From the NCBI RefSeq assembly GCF_902635505.1, contig NC_045429.1, positions 133,048,804 to 133,112,803 of the forward strand: a DNA stretch of 64,000 nt, in the 5' to 3' direction. Origin of the DNA: Sarcophilus harrisii (taxonomy: Eukaryota; Chordata; Mammalia; Dasyuromorphia; Dasyuridae). Made by a program: the position numbers and the translations under genes. The notes under the pieces are model-generated. The model had not been told where the DNA came from. It saw only the letters and a program-made list of their open reading frames with translations, and did not search any database. Shown here piece by piece: positions 33,901 to 47,300 of this stretch. The stretch's first letter is position 1. Every line of letters starts with the position of its first letter.

Positions 33901-36900
33901 AGATCCTCGATTTTTTCTACCACCGCCTCATTTGCCAGAAGTAAAAGAAGTAAGTTTAAAAAGAAATCTGCAACATAGAAAATTAGCTTAGTATGTTAAC
34001 TTTTACTTTGAATATAATAAATTGAAACTGAAAATAAAGATTTTAGAAAATCACTATTGATTTGACTATATTCGAAATTTTACAATTCCAACGTGAATAT
34101 GAGGCTAGGATACAATCCAATGCATCAAATATTAATGCTTACTATTTATACAAGACACTAGGGATACAAAGGCAGAACTTAGAACAAGCTTATATTTTTT
34201 TGAGGTTACATTAAGTATAAAAGTAACATTCCCCTCAATAAAAGGACTCAATCCATTTGAAAGGTATTTTCTTTTCATATTTTATTCTCCCCTGGTTACT
34301 GTGTGCCACTACTGTAGTCTTTTGAGTTAAACTTCAAAAAGTATCAGAATCTTCTTTGAAAATGATCTTACTTCTTTGGATTACAATGAGAAACAAAGCA
34401 GAATTTTAAACAGATTTTATTATAAGTATATTAACTTATCAACATAACAATTCAGGTAAACATACTAATTGAGGAATGAAATCTTACATAAAATCATTAA
34501 TATTTAATGACATAGAAGAAGATCACTTAACAAGCAAATTGATTTTGATCTGTGGCCTTTTTAAGATCTGTTTGAAATTCTATCATCTTTGTCTTTATTT
34601 TTTTTTAAAAGCAGTATTTTAAGACCTATTTCCTGATTTCCTGTTTATTTCCAGGACATACATGACTATTGGAAATATTTAAATTTCCTATTATTTAGTT
34701 GGCATAGAAAAGAATATATTGGAATTGAGAAAATGGGACATATTAATGAGTGCCAGAAAACAATAGCAATAGATCAATCAACTCATTTAGAAGTAGGCTG
34801 ACTCACTTTGTTCCAAGATAAAATGAAGTACAAATCTAGACTTCAGTTAAAAACAGGTCTTTCAAGTTGCTACTGGTCAAAATTTAGTATTCATATTAAT
34901 GATATGTGGAATGATTTGTAGCTGTCTTATTATTAGTTAAACCTACAGATTTATTAACAATAATGATCAAAAATTTAAACTAAAACATTATTGATTTTAT
35001 TTTTTTTAATTACCAAACATTTTTTCCTCTTACTATTCTGCCTTGAAAACCAAAACCAAAACTCTTATAATAAGTATGCAAATTCAAGCAAAACAAACTC
35101 CCATATTGGCTACTTCCAAAAAAAGTATGTCTTAATCTGCACCCTAAGTCCAGGAGGTGGGTAGCATATATTCTCTGGAATCATGGTAGTTTGTTATGTT
35201 CATTTTAAAAACTAGTCTATCCTCACTGTCTTTATTAAATGTAAATTCCTTGAAAATAGAGCTTTTATTTTTATTACTGTCTTCAGCATTGCCCAGTGTC
35301 TTATGTGTAGTAGACATTTAATATTTATTTAATTGAATTGAGTTCCCATTGGTACTACGTTATTAGTTCTCATCATTATCTATCCAGAATTATTGAAATA
35401 GATACCATCCTTCCCTCCATAGCTCTTCCCCTTCTAATTCATCTTTAATCCTGCTTCAGATCTATTTGTGTGATTTCTCTGCTCATAAATCTTCAGTGAC
35501 TTCATGCTGTATATAAAACTTAAATTCCTTAAAATTAAACATTCTTAGACTCTCTAAGAGGGATTGTCTTAGAGCTCTATTGCTTCATTTACTTTAAACT
35601 CTTGTATCAGAGAACACAACTTTTGGAAGTACAAGACCTGGGTTCTTGTCATTCAAACCAAATTAGGCATCCACTAGTTTCAAGTCACAGTTCTTGGCAT
35701 TAGGGAAACAAAAATAGAAGAAAAGCAATCCTTGCCTTCATGGAGTTTATATGTTACCGGGAGAATAAAACTTGTAGATTCATAAATAAAGAGAATCTAG
35801 GAAAATCAGGGGAAAAAAAAATCAAGAAGGAAAAACCTAGAATTGAGGGGAAAAAATGATAGGGATTCTGAAAGATAAAAGATAAAATGATACTCTGTCA
35901 TTAAGTCCTTGGGCTAGACTTGTCCTTTGCTTAGACCATCCTCCACACTTTATTAGATCCTTCTCTTATTGTTATCCTACATCTCTTTGCCCTTTGTAGC
36001 TAAATTTCTTGAAAAGGTCACCTATAATAGATCTCTACTTTCTGTCTTCTCTTTTCTTAATTTATTACAATCTGGTTTCTGACCTCATTCCTCCACCAAA
36101 ACTGTTCTCTCCAAAATAACAGTGATCCGGCAGCAACATGATTATGTGATGATCAATTCTGGTGGACATGGCTCTCTTCAATAATGAGATGATTCAAACC
36201 AGTTCCAATTGTTCAGTGATGAAGAGAGCCATCTACACCCAGAGAGAGAACTGTGGGAACTGAGTGCAGTTCACAACATAACATTTTTACTCTTTTTGTT
36301 GTTGTTTACTTGCATTTTATTTTGCTTTGCTTTTTCTCTTGTGCAGCATGATAATTATATAAATATGCATATATTGGATTTAATAAATGTTTCTATTTCT
36401 ATATATGTTTAACATATATTGGACTACTTGCCATCTAAGGGAGGGCATGGAGAAATGGGGGGGATTGGAACACAGAGCTTTGCAAGGGCTAATGTTGAAG
36501 AATTGTCCATGCATGTGGTTTGAAAAATAAAAAGCTTTAATTAAAAAAAAAATTATAGTGATTTTTTAATTGCCAAACCTAATAGCATTTTTCAATGCTC
36601 ATTTTCCTCAACTTTTCTGCAGCCTTTGATATTATTCATCATTCTCTCTTCCTTAATATTGTTTTCTTCTTCTAGGTTTTACAAGACACCACTTTCTTGA
36701 TATTAAAACAATCTGTTTGACCAGTTCTTCTCAAATCTCTTTTGATTGATCTTCATCCAGATCATAACTTCCAGGATTCTGTTTTGGGCGCTTTCTCTTT
36801 TCCCTCTATACTACTTTACTTGGTTATCTCATTAGCTCCTATGGATTTTACTATCTCTATGTTGATGATTTTAAAAATCATTTTTATTTATGTTGTTAAA

Positions 36901-38311
36901 TGTTTTCCAATTACATGTAAGACAAAATTAACATTGATTTTGTATTCCAAATTCTTTCCCTCCTTCTCAACCTTCTCCTTTCCTTGAGAAGGCAGAAAGT
37001 TTGATATTAACATGAAGTCATGCAAAACACATTTCCATATAAGTCATGTTGCAAAAGAAAACAGACAAAAAAAAAAAGAAAAAAAATTTAAAGTATGCTT
37101 TAAACTTCATTCAGAGTTCATCAGTCCTCTTCTCTGGTCCTTTGGTCCTTTCTTGATTGGAGTAGCCAAGTCTTTTATAGATGATCATCCTTACAATATT
37201 GCTGTTATTGTAAACAGTATTCTCTTGATTCTAATCACTTCACTTTGTCAATGCTGATGATTTTGAAATCTACACATTCTGCCCCAGTCTCTCTGCTGGG
37301 GCTGATTTCCAGTTCTGCTTTTCTAACAGCCTTTCAGACATCTTGAATTTACATCTAGTAGACATCTTAAACTCAACATGTCCAAAATGAAATAATTTTT
37401 TTCCCCCTAAACTTTTCTCCTCCTAGTTACCTATTATTGTAGAGCAGAGGTTCTTCAACTTTCTCTATTTGAGACCCCTTTTTGTCTGAGAAATTTTTTT
37501 GCGACCCTGGGTACATAGGTATATAAAATTGGTATACAAATAAAACACTTACTAATAATAAGTAATAATTTTGGGACCTCTACTTGACCCCACAAGAGGT
37601 CAAAACTCACAATTTATTTTTGTTTTTTGCTTTTGCTGAGGCAGTTGGGGTTAAGTGACTTGCCCAGGGTCACACAGCAGGAAGTGTTAAGTATTTAAGG
37701 TCAGATTTGAACTCAGGGTCCTCCTGACTTCAGGGAATGCATGATTTAAGAAACTTTGCTATAGAGAACATCACCATCCTCCCAGTTCCTTTATGCTCTT
37801 CTGCCAGGACCTTTTGATTTCACTTTGCAACATTTCTCAGTTATTCTTCCTTCTCTTTTCTTCTCTATTCTTCCATGCTGTTATCATCCAGGTACATGTC
37901 CTCATCCCCTAATATGGAAACTATTGCAATATCCTCCTGGTATATCTGCCTGCCTAAAGTCTCTTCCTACTCCAATTCATTCGCCATTCACCAAAAGTAA
38001 TTTTCCTAAAACAGTTTCAATCAAGTCACTATCATCACCTTTTCTCCTACCCCCAAACTCAAACTCCCAATAGCTTCCTATTGCCTCCAAGAGCAAACAC
38101 AATGTTCCAGTGTTCACAGCCCCTCATGCTGAAGGTCTCCACCCCAACCCCCTTCCCCTATCCCCTGGCTCCTAGTCTTTTGTCCAGTGACTCTGGTCTC
38201 TTGATGTTCTACGAACAAGACACTCCATCTTTTGGCTCCTTATATTTCTCTTGCTGATGCCCATTTTCAGAGCACTCATTTCTACCTGCTTCTTTTCCTG
38301 GACTTCTTTAA

Positions 38312-38349
<38 letters not shown>

Positions 38350-41300
38350 TTTTTTTTTAATAGCTTTTTATTTACAAGATATGTGCATGGGTAATTTTTC
38401 AGCATTGACCCATAGCAAAAGCTTCTGTTCCAACTTTTCCCCTCCTTTCCTTCACCCCCTCCCCTAGAAGGCAGGTAGATCAATACATTAAATATGTTAA
38501 AGTATATGGTTTTTTTTTAAATTTAATATCCTTTTATTTACAGGTTATATGTATGAGTAACTTTACAGCATTAACAATTGCCAAACCTCTTGTTCCAATT
38601 TTTCACCTCTTACTCCCCACCCCCTCCCTCAGATGGCAGGATGACCAGTAGATGTTAAATATATTAAAATATAAATTAGATACACAATAAGTATACATGA
38701 CCAAACTGTTATTTTGCTGTACAAAAAGAATCAGACTCTGAAATATTGTACAATTAGCTTGTGAAGGAAATCAAAAATGCAGGTGGGCATAAATATAGGG
38801 ATTGGGAATTCAATGTAATGGTTGTTAAAGTATATGTTAAACACAATACATATCCATAGTTATTTTGCTGCACAAGAAAAATCGGACTTAGAAATAAGGT
38901 AAAAATAGCCTGAGAAGGAAAACAAAAATGCAAGCAGACAAAAACAGAAGGAGCAGAAATGCTATTTTGTGGTTCGCACTCATTTCCCATAGTTCTTTCT
39001 CTGGGTATGCCTGGTTCTCTTCATTATTGAACAATTGGAACTGATTCGGTTCATCTCATTGTTGAAGAGAGCCATGTCCATCAGAATTGATCATCAGATA
39101 GTATAATTGTTGGAAGTGTATAATGATCTCCTGGTTCTGCTCATTTAACTCAGCATCAGTTCATATAAGTCTCTCCAAGCCTTTCTGAAATCATCCTGCT
39201 GGTCATTTCTTACAGAACAATAATATTCCATAACATTCATATACCATAACTTATTCAACCATTCTCAACTTGATGGGCATCCATTCAATTTCCAATTTCT
39301 AGCCACTACAAAAAGGGCTGCCACAAACATTTTTGCACATTTGGGTCCCTTTCCCTTTTTAAGATCTCTTTGGGATATAAGCCCAGTAGAAACACTGCAA
39401 GATCAAAGGGTATGTACAGTTTGATAACTTTTTGAGGATAGTTCCAAATTGCTCTCCAGAATGGTTGGATGCATTCACAGTTCCACCAACAATGTATCAG
39501 GGTCCCACTTTAAGTCTCATCTAACCTTCCTTCTTGTGAAGAAAGCTTTTTTCAACCTTTCTTGATCCTGAGCCTTTTCTCTCATTTCCTATTTATCTAT
39601 GCATAGCTTTTTTTGTACATACTTGTTTACTTGTTCCTTACCACCACCACCTTCTCTGATCAGATTGTAAGCTCCTTGAGGTGGAGACTTTACCACTTTT
39701 TTGTATCCCTAGCGCAGAGTACAGTTTCTAGATACACTAGTCACTTAAGAAATGTTTATTAATCCGACCAATTCCTATCCTATTCACCACAACTGAAAAT
39801 ATTTTCCTCTTAAGGCTTGTGTAACTCCCCTTTTCCCCATCTTCTTTTTTCACCTACTTTGGGACCAAGATTGCTCATTGCTCATTAAAATTAGTCAGCC
39901 TTATTTGTTTACATTATACTTAATATTATCTTGATTTTACTTCCCTCACTTTGCCTTAGTTCATATAAGAACTCCCATCTTTCTCTATATTATTCTTGGT
40001 TTCTTATTGCATTATAAAATTCTTTTATATTCATATGGCACAGTTTAATCAGCCATTCCTCAATTGATAGGCACTTATTTTGTTTCCAATTTTTGTTAAT
40101 GAAAATGTTGCTGTTTGGTATATATGATATTCTTCTGTATTAAACTTTCTTGGGAAGCATAGATAAAGATAGAGATCTACATATTCTCTACATATCTTCC
40201 TAATAGCAGTATTTCATTTAACATTTTATTTTTTCACAGTTATATCAAAACAATTTTTAACATATGTTTTTAAAACTGAGTTCTAAATTCTCTTTCTCCT
40301 CCACACCCCATCACTGAGAAGACACATGAAGTTGTGTAAAACATTTCCATAAAAGTCACATTGTGAAAGAAAATAGATTTCTTTCTCTCCCTTAAAAAAA
40401 AAAAAAAAACCTCAAGAAAAATAAAATTAAAAAAAAAAAGTGTGCTTCAGTCTTTTTTCAGACACAATCTGTTCTTTCTCTGGGGAAGGATAATATTTTT
40501 CATTATAAATCCAGAATCAGTCTTGAATCATTGTATTGCTGAGAATAGCAAAGTCATTTGCAGCTGATCATCCTACTCTGTTGTACAGTATGTGTAGTAC
40601 ATTTTACTTTGCTTGAGTTCATGGAAGTCTTTTCAGGTTTTTCTGAGAGCATCCTGCTCATCATTTCTTATATATACAGTAGTATTCTATCATAATCAGG
40701 CATTCCCCAGTTGATAGGCATCCCTTCAATTTCCAATTCTTTGTCCTAAGAAATGAAATGCTATAAATATTTTTGTATATACAGGTTCTTTTCATTTAAA
40801 AAAAAAATCTCTTTTGGGATATGTGTTTAGTAGTGGTATTATGTCAAAGGGTATGCAAGCTTTTTATAGCCTTTTAGTCATAGTTCCAAATTGTTCTACA
40901 GAATGGTTGAATCAGTTCACAGATTTACCAAAAAAGCGTTAATGTTTCATTTTTCCCATGTTCCTTTCAACAGTTGTAATTTTCCTTTTCTCTCCTGTTA
41001 GCTAATTTAATATGTATGAGACAGTACCTCAGAATTGTTTTAATGTTATTCTTCAATCAATAGTGAGTATTTTTATGTACCTATAAATAGCTTGAATACT
41101 TCATCTGAAAACTCATATTTTTTGATCAGTAGTAGAATTTCTAGGTTAAAGTCCAAGAACAATTTAGTATATTTTCTTTTTAAAATTCCAAATTTTTTAA
41201 AAGAACTCTTAGGGCAAGTCATAGCTCTATCAAAGGAACAAAGTATTATTGTCTCTGTCTTCCCACATATGTTATGACATTGACTGTTGTGTTTCTTAGC

Positions 41301-44300
41301 ATCGTCTTTGATTGGTAAGAAATAAACCTCAGTTTTGCTTTAACTTGCATTTCTATTCTTAGTAGAAATTTGAAGCCCTTTTTTTTTTGTATAATTGATG
41401 GTTTGTAATTCCTTTTTTGAAAATTATATATATACGTATATATATATATCCTTTGACTATTTATGTATTAGGGAATAGTTCTTGAAACATCCTTAACAAA
41501 ATTTGGATATTGAACTTTTAGAGATATAATTAGCCTTTGTACTGGGTGGTCTATATCATGGAATTGGATTGATCCAAGACCCTCATCTCTGCTGCCTCCT
41601 TTCCCTTTTATTTCAGGATTACTCCATTGAAGAGGAGCTTCGACAGCTGCTGGCATCTTTGCCTCAGACTGAGATAGACCATTGTATCCAATATTTCACA
41701 TCTTTGGCTCTGAGGGAAAGTAGTCAATCTCTAGCTGCTCAGAAGGTAAATATATTCATACATTCATTCAACAAATATTTATTTGGCACTTTATTAATAT
41801 ATAATTGTGATTACTAGGTGCTTGTTACATATAGTAGAAAAAATACAATAGTTTTTTTAAAGTTATTTATGGGAAAAAAGAGTTCTCAGTTTCAGCTTCA
41901 GATGAGTTCGCTATCAGCATCTCTGGGTCCTGAGGAGTCCTTTACATAATAAGCTTCAGTTAACTATTGTCTCTCCCTTCATTCACCTATCCTGAAGCTG
42001 CTTTGCTTGAAGGATAGACTATTCCAGTAGCAGCAAGTTATCTTGAGTTATTGTCACCTTGTGATTAAATAGGGAATTATTTGACTGTCTCTTGTATCAT
42101 CTGCTTTCTTCTATCCTGGGAGCTTCAGGCAACCTCTTTAACTGGTAGATAGAAACATTGTTAACTCACTTTCTCTTTCCCCTTTCTCCTTTCTAAAGTG
42201 AACTTAATTAACCTAGTTGATAAAAATAAGAAAAGTGATATTTCTGTATGAGGAATAAGAAATTCATAAGGTTCAAAATTAAATTAGAAATAATAGAGTA
42301 TCGTATTAACAATTTTGGGAAAACCCCAGGGTAACGAATTTTAAAACTTCTTTTACCTCTTTGCCAGCCTCTAATTAGGCAACTAGATAGCACAGTGTAT
42401 AGAATGCTGGGTCTGAAGTCAAGAAGACTCATTATTCTGAGTTCAGAACTGGCTTCACATGCTTAACTAAAACTATGTGATCCTGAGCAAGTTATTTAAT
42501 TCTGTTTGCCTGAGTTTCCCCATCTGAAAAATTATTTGGAAAAGGAAATGGTAAATCAATCCAGTTTCTTCATTAAGAAACTTTTAAGAAACTCTAAATG
42601 GGATCACAAAGAGTCAGCCATGATTAAAAAATGACTGGACAACATCTTCTAACTAAACTTTTTTTTTTTTTAAACACATTCAAAGTATTTCTTATTAAAT
42701 TTCAGTGTTTTGTTTTTTTAAGATTGTTAGCATTGCAACAGTATTCTTTCAATTACATAATGAGTGATATAGATTTTTTGGGGGGGCAGATAGATTAGTT
42801 TGTAAAGCTAGCTATCATTTCTATTTCTGTATTTTTGTGTGAAAATCATAATACATAAAGTTTCAATAAATAACCTAGATATAAACTTTTGAAACATGAA
42901 AGTTATGAATCTCCTGAAAAGGCATTAAGACAATAAAAAGTTTTCTCTGCATCAGTTCATGTTAGTCTCATATTTTTCTAAATTTTCTATTTCGTAAAGT
43001 ACTGTTCAATTAAATTTATTTACTCTAACTTGTTTAGCTATTCCCAACAAATAGAAATCTATTTTGTTTCTAATTCTTTGTTACTACAAAAAGTGCTACT
43101 ATGAATATTGTGGTGTTTTTAAGACTTTCCTTTTTATCTTTGATATCCTTGAAGTATATGCTCAGCTGTGGAATCTCTGTACTAAAGGATATGGACACAA
43201 AGTCATGCTTTGAGCATGATTCCAAAATGTTATTCAGAATGGTTGGACCAGCTCACACCTCTATCAACAGTACTCTAATAGCATTGTTGACACCATAAAG
43301 TATTTATCTTTACACATCTTCTTCAGCACCATTTCTTTCTCAGTTTTCTTGTCATGAGGTAAAACTTCAAAGTTATTTTGGTCTGAATTTCTCTAATTAT
43401 TGGTAATTTGGACCAATCTTGAAATTTTCTTGAAATATTTGAATTCATGATTTTACCCCTTAATATTTTCATGGAAATTAAACTAAGGATATAAGTAGTT
43501 ATTTTTTTTTAATCAAGAAGCTTTTTATTCTGTTATTTTTCACTTTTCATCTTTTGTTTTCAAAGAATATATGTGAGTTATCTTGATGTTAACTATGTTA
43601 ATATTTCTTTGTGACTTGATTTTTAGAAATGTAGGTCTTCTGAAAATAGTTAAATGGAACAATGGATAGAGTGCCAGGCAGCAAATACTTCCTAGGTGTG
43701 TGATCTTCAGCAAATCACTTAACTCTCTAAGCCTCAGTTTCCTCATCTGTAGAACAAGCATAATAATATCTATTCTCAGCATTGTTGTGAAAATCAAATA
43801 AGATAATAATTTTAAAGCACTTAGCATAGTGCCTGGCACGTAAGTGCTATTTAAATGTTACTATTATCATCATCAACAATATCATTAAGAGATAATATGA
43901 GAAGGAAATCTCAGGTTATCATTTCTGGCACTCAATCTGCATTCAATCTCTATAATTCTTTCTCTGGATTTGGATGACATTTTTCCACCCATCATTAATT
44001 CTTTTAGGCTCAGCAGCTCATAAAGATCATCTACTAAATGTGAGGGGATTGCACCTTTACTGATGAAGATTATGCTCTCTTATGGGGGGGGGGGGGGGGG
44101 AAAGACAGCTTTTAAAAAATACCCAGTGAAGCAATTACTATCAAGCAGTTAATCAGTGATCATTTCTTTAGTGCCTACTCTGTTTCAGGCTTCTTGCTAT
44201 GCCACTGAGAATACAAGGACAAAAGGGAAATATTTCCTACACTCATGGAGCTTATATTTTACTGGAAAGTGTAATAGGTACATAGATAAGTAAATGCAGT

Positions 44301-47300
44301 ATGTAGGTAAAATAAATAATACACTGATGAGGAACTAACAGCTGGGTGTTAGAAGAAGAAGCCTTCTGAAGGAGGTGGTATTTGAGTTAAACAATGAAAG
44401 AGGAACTAAGACTTCCCAGAAGTAGAAGTGAGAAGGGAGAGTGTATTAATCATGGAAATGGAAGATGTAACATTATCGTTTATAGGGAACAGGAGGCAGA
44501 CCAGAATGACTAGAACATAGAGTGTGGGAGTGGGAGTAATTTGTAATCCTTTAGAAAGAAAAGCTGGAAAAAAGCAAATCTTGTGTCCCTTGCTTTTCTA
44601 TTGCTCTGTGACTAAATATTGCCTCTCTGATCAATCATATTTTTAAAGGTTGTAGGGTTTTGCTTTTTTTTTAAAGACTGAAACCATAGTGTGAAAAGCT
44701 TCAAATGTCAAATACAGGAATGTATATTTTAGCCAAAAGGCAGTGAGGAGCCACTGAAACTTCTTCAGCAGAGCAGTGGCATGGTCAGATCTTTGTTTTA
44801 GGAATATCATTTCAGCATTTATGTGAAGAAAGGATTGGAGAAAAAGATGATGGTTGTAGGGAAGACAGCTATGAGACCATTATAGGAATCCCAGGCACCG
44901 GTAATGACTGCTTAGACTATGGTGATTGTAGTGTGAGTAGAAACAGGTAGACATGAAAGAGTGGCTGTCGTCTCTCCAAAAAAGATGATTGTGGGGACTG
45001 AATGTGGATCACAACAGGGTATTTAACCTTTTTTTTATTGTTATTTACTTGCTTTTTTTTCCTTTCATTTTTTCCCTTTTTGATTTGATTTTTCTTGTGC
45101 AGCATGATAAATGTGTATAGAAGAACACATGGTAAATATGTATAGAAGAATTGCACATATTTAACTCGGATTACTTGCTATCTAGGGGAGGAGGATGGGG
45201 AGAAGGGAGGGAAAAAAATTTGAAACAGAGGATTTTACAAGGATGAATGTTGAAAACTATCTATCTTTGTATACATTTTGAAAATAAAAAGCTATTACTA
45301 TTATTTAAAAAAAAAAAAGGAAAAAAATAGAAAGAGTGGCTGAAAAGGCAGAATCAACCAAACTTGGCTTACTGGTTAGATCTTGGCACTGTAACACTGG
45401 TCACAGGGTTGAGGGCAGAATGACTGAGGTAGTGATTGTTATCATTGACCATTATTGGTTTTGTATCCATGAGAATACTGGCTTAAGGATGTTAAATGAC
45501 TTGCCTAAAGATTTCTAGGTGACAAATCACAGACTTGAAATATGAGCCCCACTATACTAACATTAAAACCATTACTCTTTTCCATTCATATTTTAATAAA
45601 ATCGGATGTGAAGAAGTACTTTTTCTGGCTTTAAGCTTTTTTGGGGTTATTTGGAAGGATTAACCTTGTTTAGCTTGCTGTTAGAGAAAGGCAGATTTTG
45701 CTTCAGTGCAGGAAAAACCTTTCCAACAACCTGAAGGATGTGCTGCATCTCAAGGTAGGTAGTAGGTCTCTCCATAGGAGATGTTTTCAAGAGAAGGCTA
45801 AATTCAGTTCAGTAACTAATTATTAGTTATCTAGAGAGAACTTGTTGAAGATAATTGAGAAAAGATTACTATATAATCAACCAGTGAGGGTATATTAAGT
45901 GTCCATTATGTGTAAAACTCTATGGATACAAAAGCAAAAGTGCTTACGTTCTAATTGGGAACACAACATGTACATATATAAGTATTTCACACACATATAT
46001 ATATAAAATGAATAAAAGGTAGTTTTGGTGAGTGATAATACTTGGAGCTGTGGGGATCAGTATAGGCTTCTTATAGAGGGTGGTGCTTGAGCGGAGTCTG
46101 GAAGGAAATAATTCTAAAAGGCTGAGATGAAAAAGGAGAATATTCCAAGCATGGGGACACCCAGGCCAGAGGCACCAAGATGGACAATGGACTTGTGTGT
46201 GGTAGAATTGTAGAGTATGGTATAGTTAAAGTATGGTATAGGTGATTTTTGAGATTCCTTCCACTTTTGAGAATCTTTTATTTCAATTCATGGTAATAGT
46301 ACATTTGAAATGTTCTTATCTGTGTTTGATTTTTCAATTATAAATCAGATCACAAAAACAAGTTATGAATTTGAATGAGTAACATCCATCCAAATTCTAA
46401 GCTTAAGGTACATGAATTAGGTACATAGAAGTAAATCCTATTTTCAGAAATAGAGGTCAGTTTTGTTGTTTTTTTTTTTTTTTTAGAGAATAAAGGTAAA
46501 AGGGTGGAGCAAAATTTATTATGCTTCAGCTGAAATTTTAAAAAAAAGCAGTGGTAGGAATTCTTTTTATTATTATTATTATTATAGCTTTTTATTTACA
46601 AGTTATATGCATGGGTAATTTTACAGCATTGACAATTGCCAAACCTTTTGTTCCAATTTTTCCCCCCCCCCCCCCCCCCCGGCAGGTTGTAGAGGTCAGA
46701 TTTCTTAGAGAAACAATCACAAAGTTTTAGAGGGTATTAAGTAAATTTTAGAAATAAATAATGTGATGAATTAGTTAAAAACTCCGGAATATATTTGATG
46801 AGGTTCGGCGTAGGGCAGAGTTGTAGGAACCCCCTTCTGGTCAGCGCAGGTCCTTCGTAAATAAATGAACCTGAAAAGTTAGATTGGCAAAAGAAGTTTA
46901 TTGGCACTGGGAAGTCAGAGTCAGCTTTTGCAAGCTGACTTCCTTAGTAGCAAGGTCCTGTCAGAAAAGTAAAGGTCTAGCAGAGAAGTCTTGGCAGAGA
47001 GAGGTAGAAAGTTCTTAGCGGAGAAATCCCAACAGAGGTAAAGAGGGGTGTGGTCCTGTTAGGGAAATGTGTGAGAGAGACAAAGAGGTTAACGCTGAAA
47101 AGAGAATGTCTTTTTAGCGGGCAGAATCCCTCATAGTCAGCTATGCTCAAGGGAGGTTCTGTGGCCTAGCATGATTCCTATTTTGGCCTCTCTGCAAGCA
47201 ATTGAGCCCAGTTGCCCCTTTTTATAATTGAAACTTTAGCTAGTGGCTAGGTGCAGTTTGAGTTGAAATCAGGCAGAAATCTTCAGGAATTGAATAGAAA

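Larger units (their letters stand above)
35905..39767 (+). repeat. L2 LINE (RT region to 3' end) split by four insertions
   Basis: About 1.5 kb of L2 is spread over 3.9 kb. In order: 'tctggtttctgacctc' (36072), 'cagcctttgatatta' (36621), 'ttctgttttgggcgctttct' (36777), the ADD-box codons 'tatgttgatgattt' (36858), 'cttaaactcaacatgtccaa' (37366; LKLNMSK), 'cattcaccaaaagtaatttt' (37985), 'gacactccatctt' (38219) and the 3' end 'gattgtaagctccttgaggt' (39663) to 'aatgtttattaat' (39751). Insertions lie at 36128-36553, 36873-37250, 37445-37758 and 38316-39507. Confidence 0.85.

Noticed and set aside
44155-44910. Unknown repeat family shared by 4215, 9725, 44155, 45880 and 52815
   Set aside because: Reading it on the minus strand shows L2 (3' end, then ORF2 signposts), so it is not a new family.
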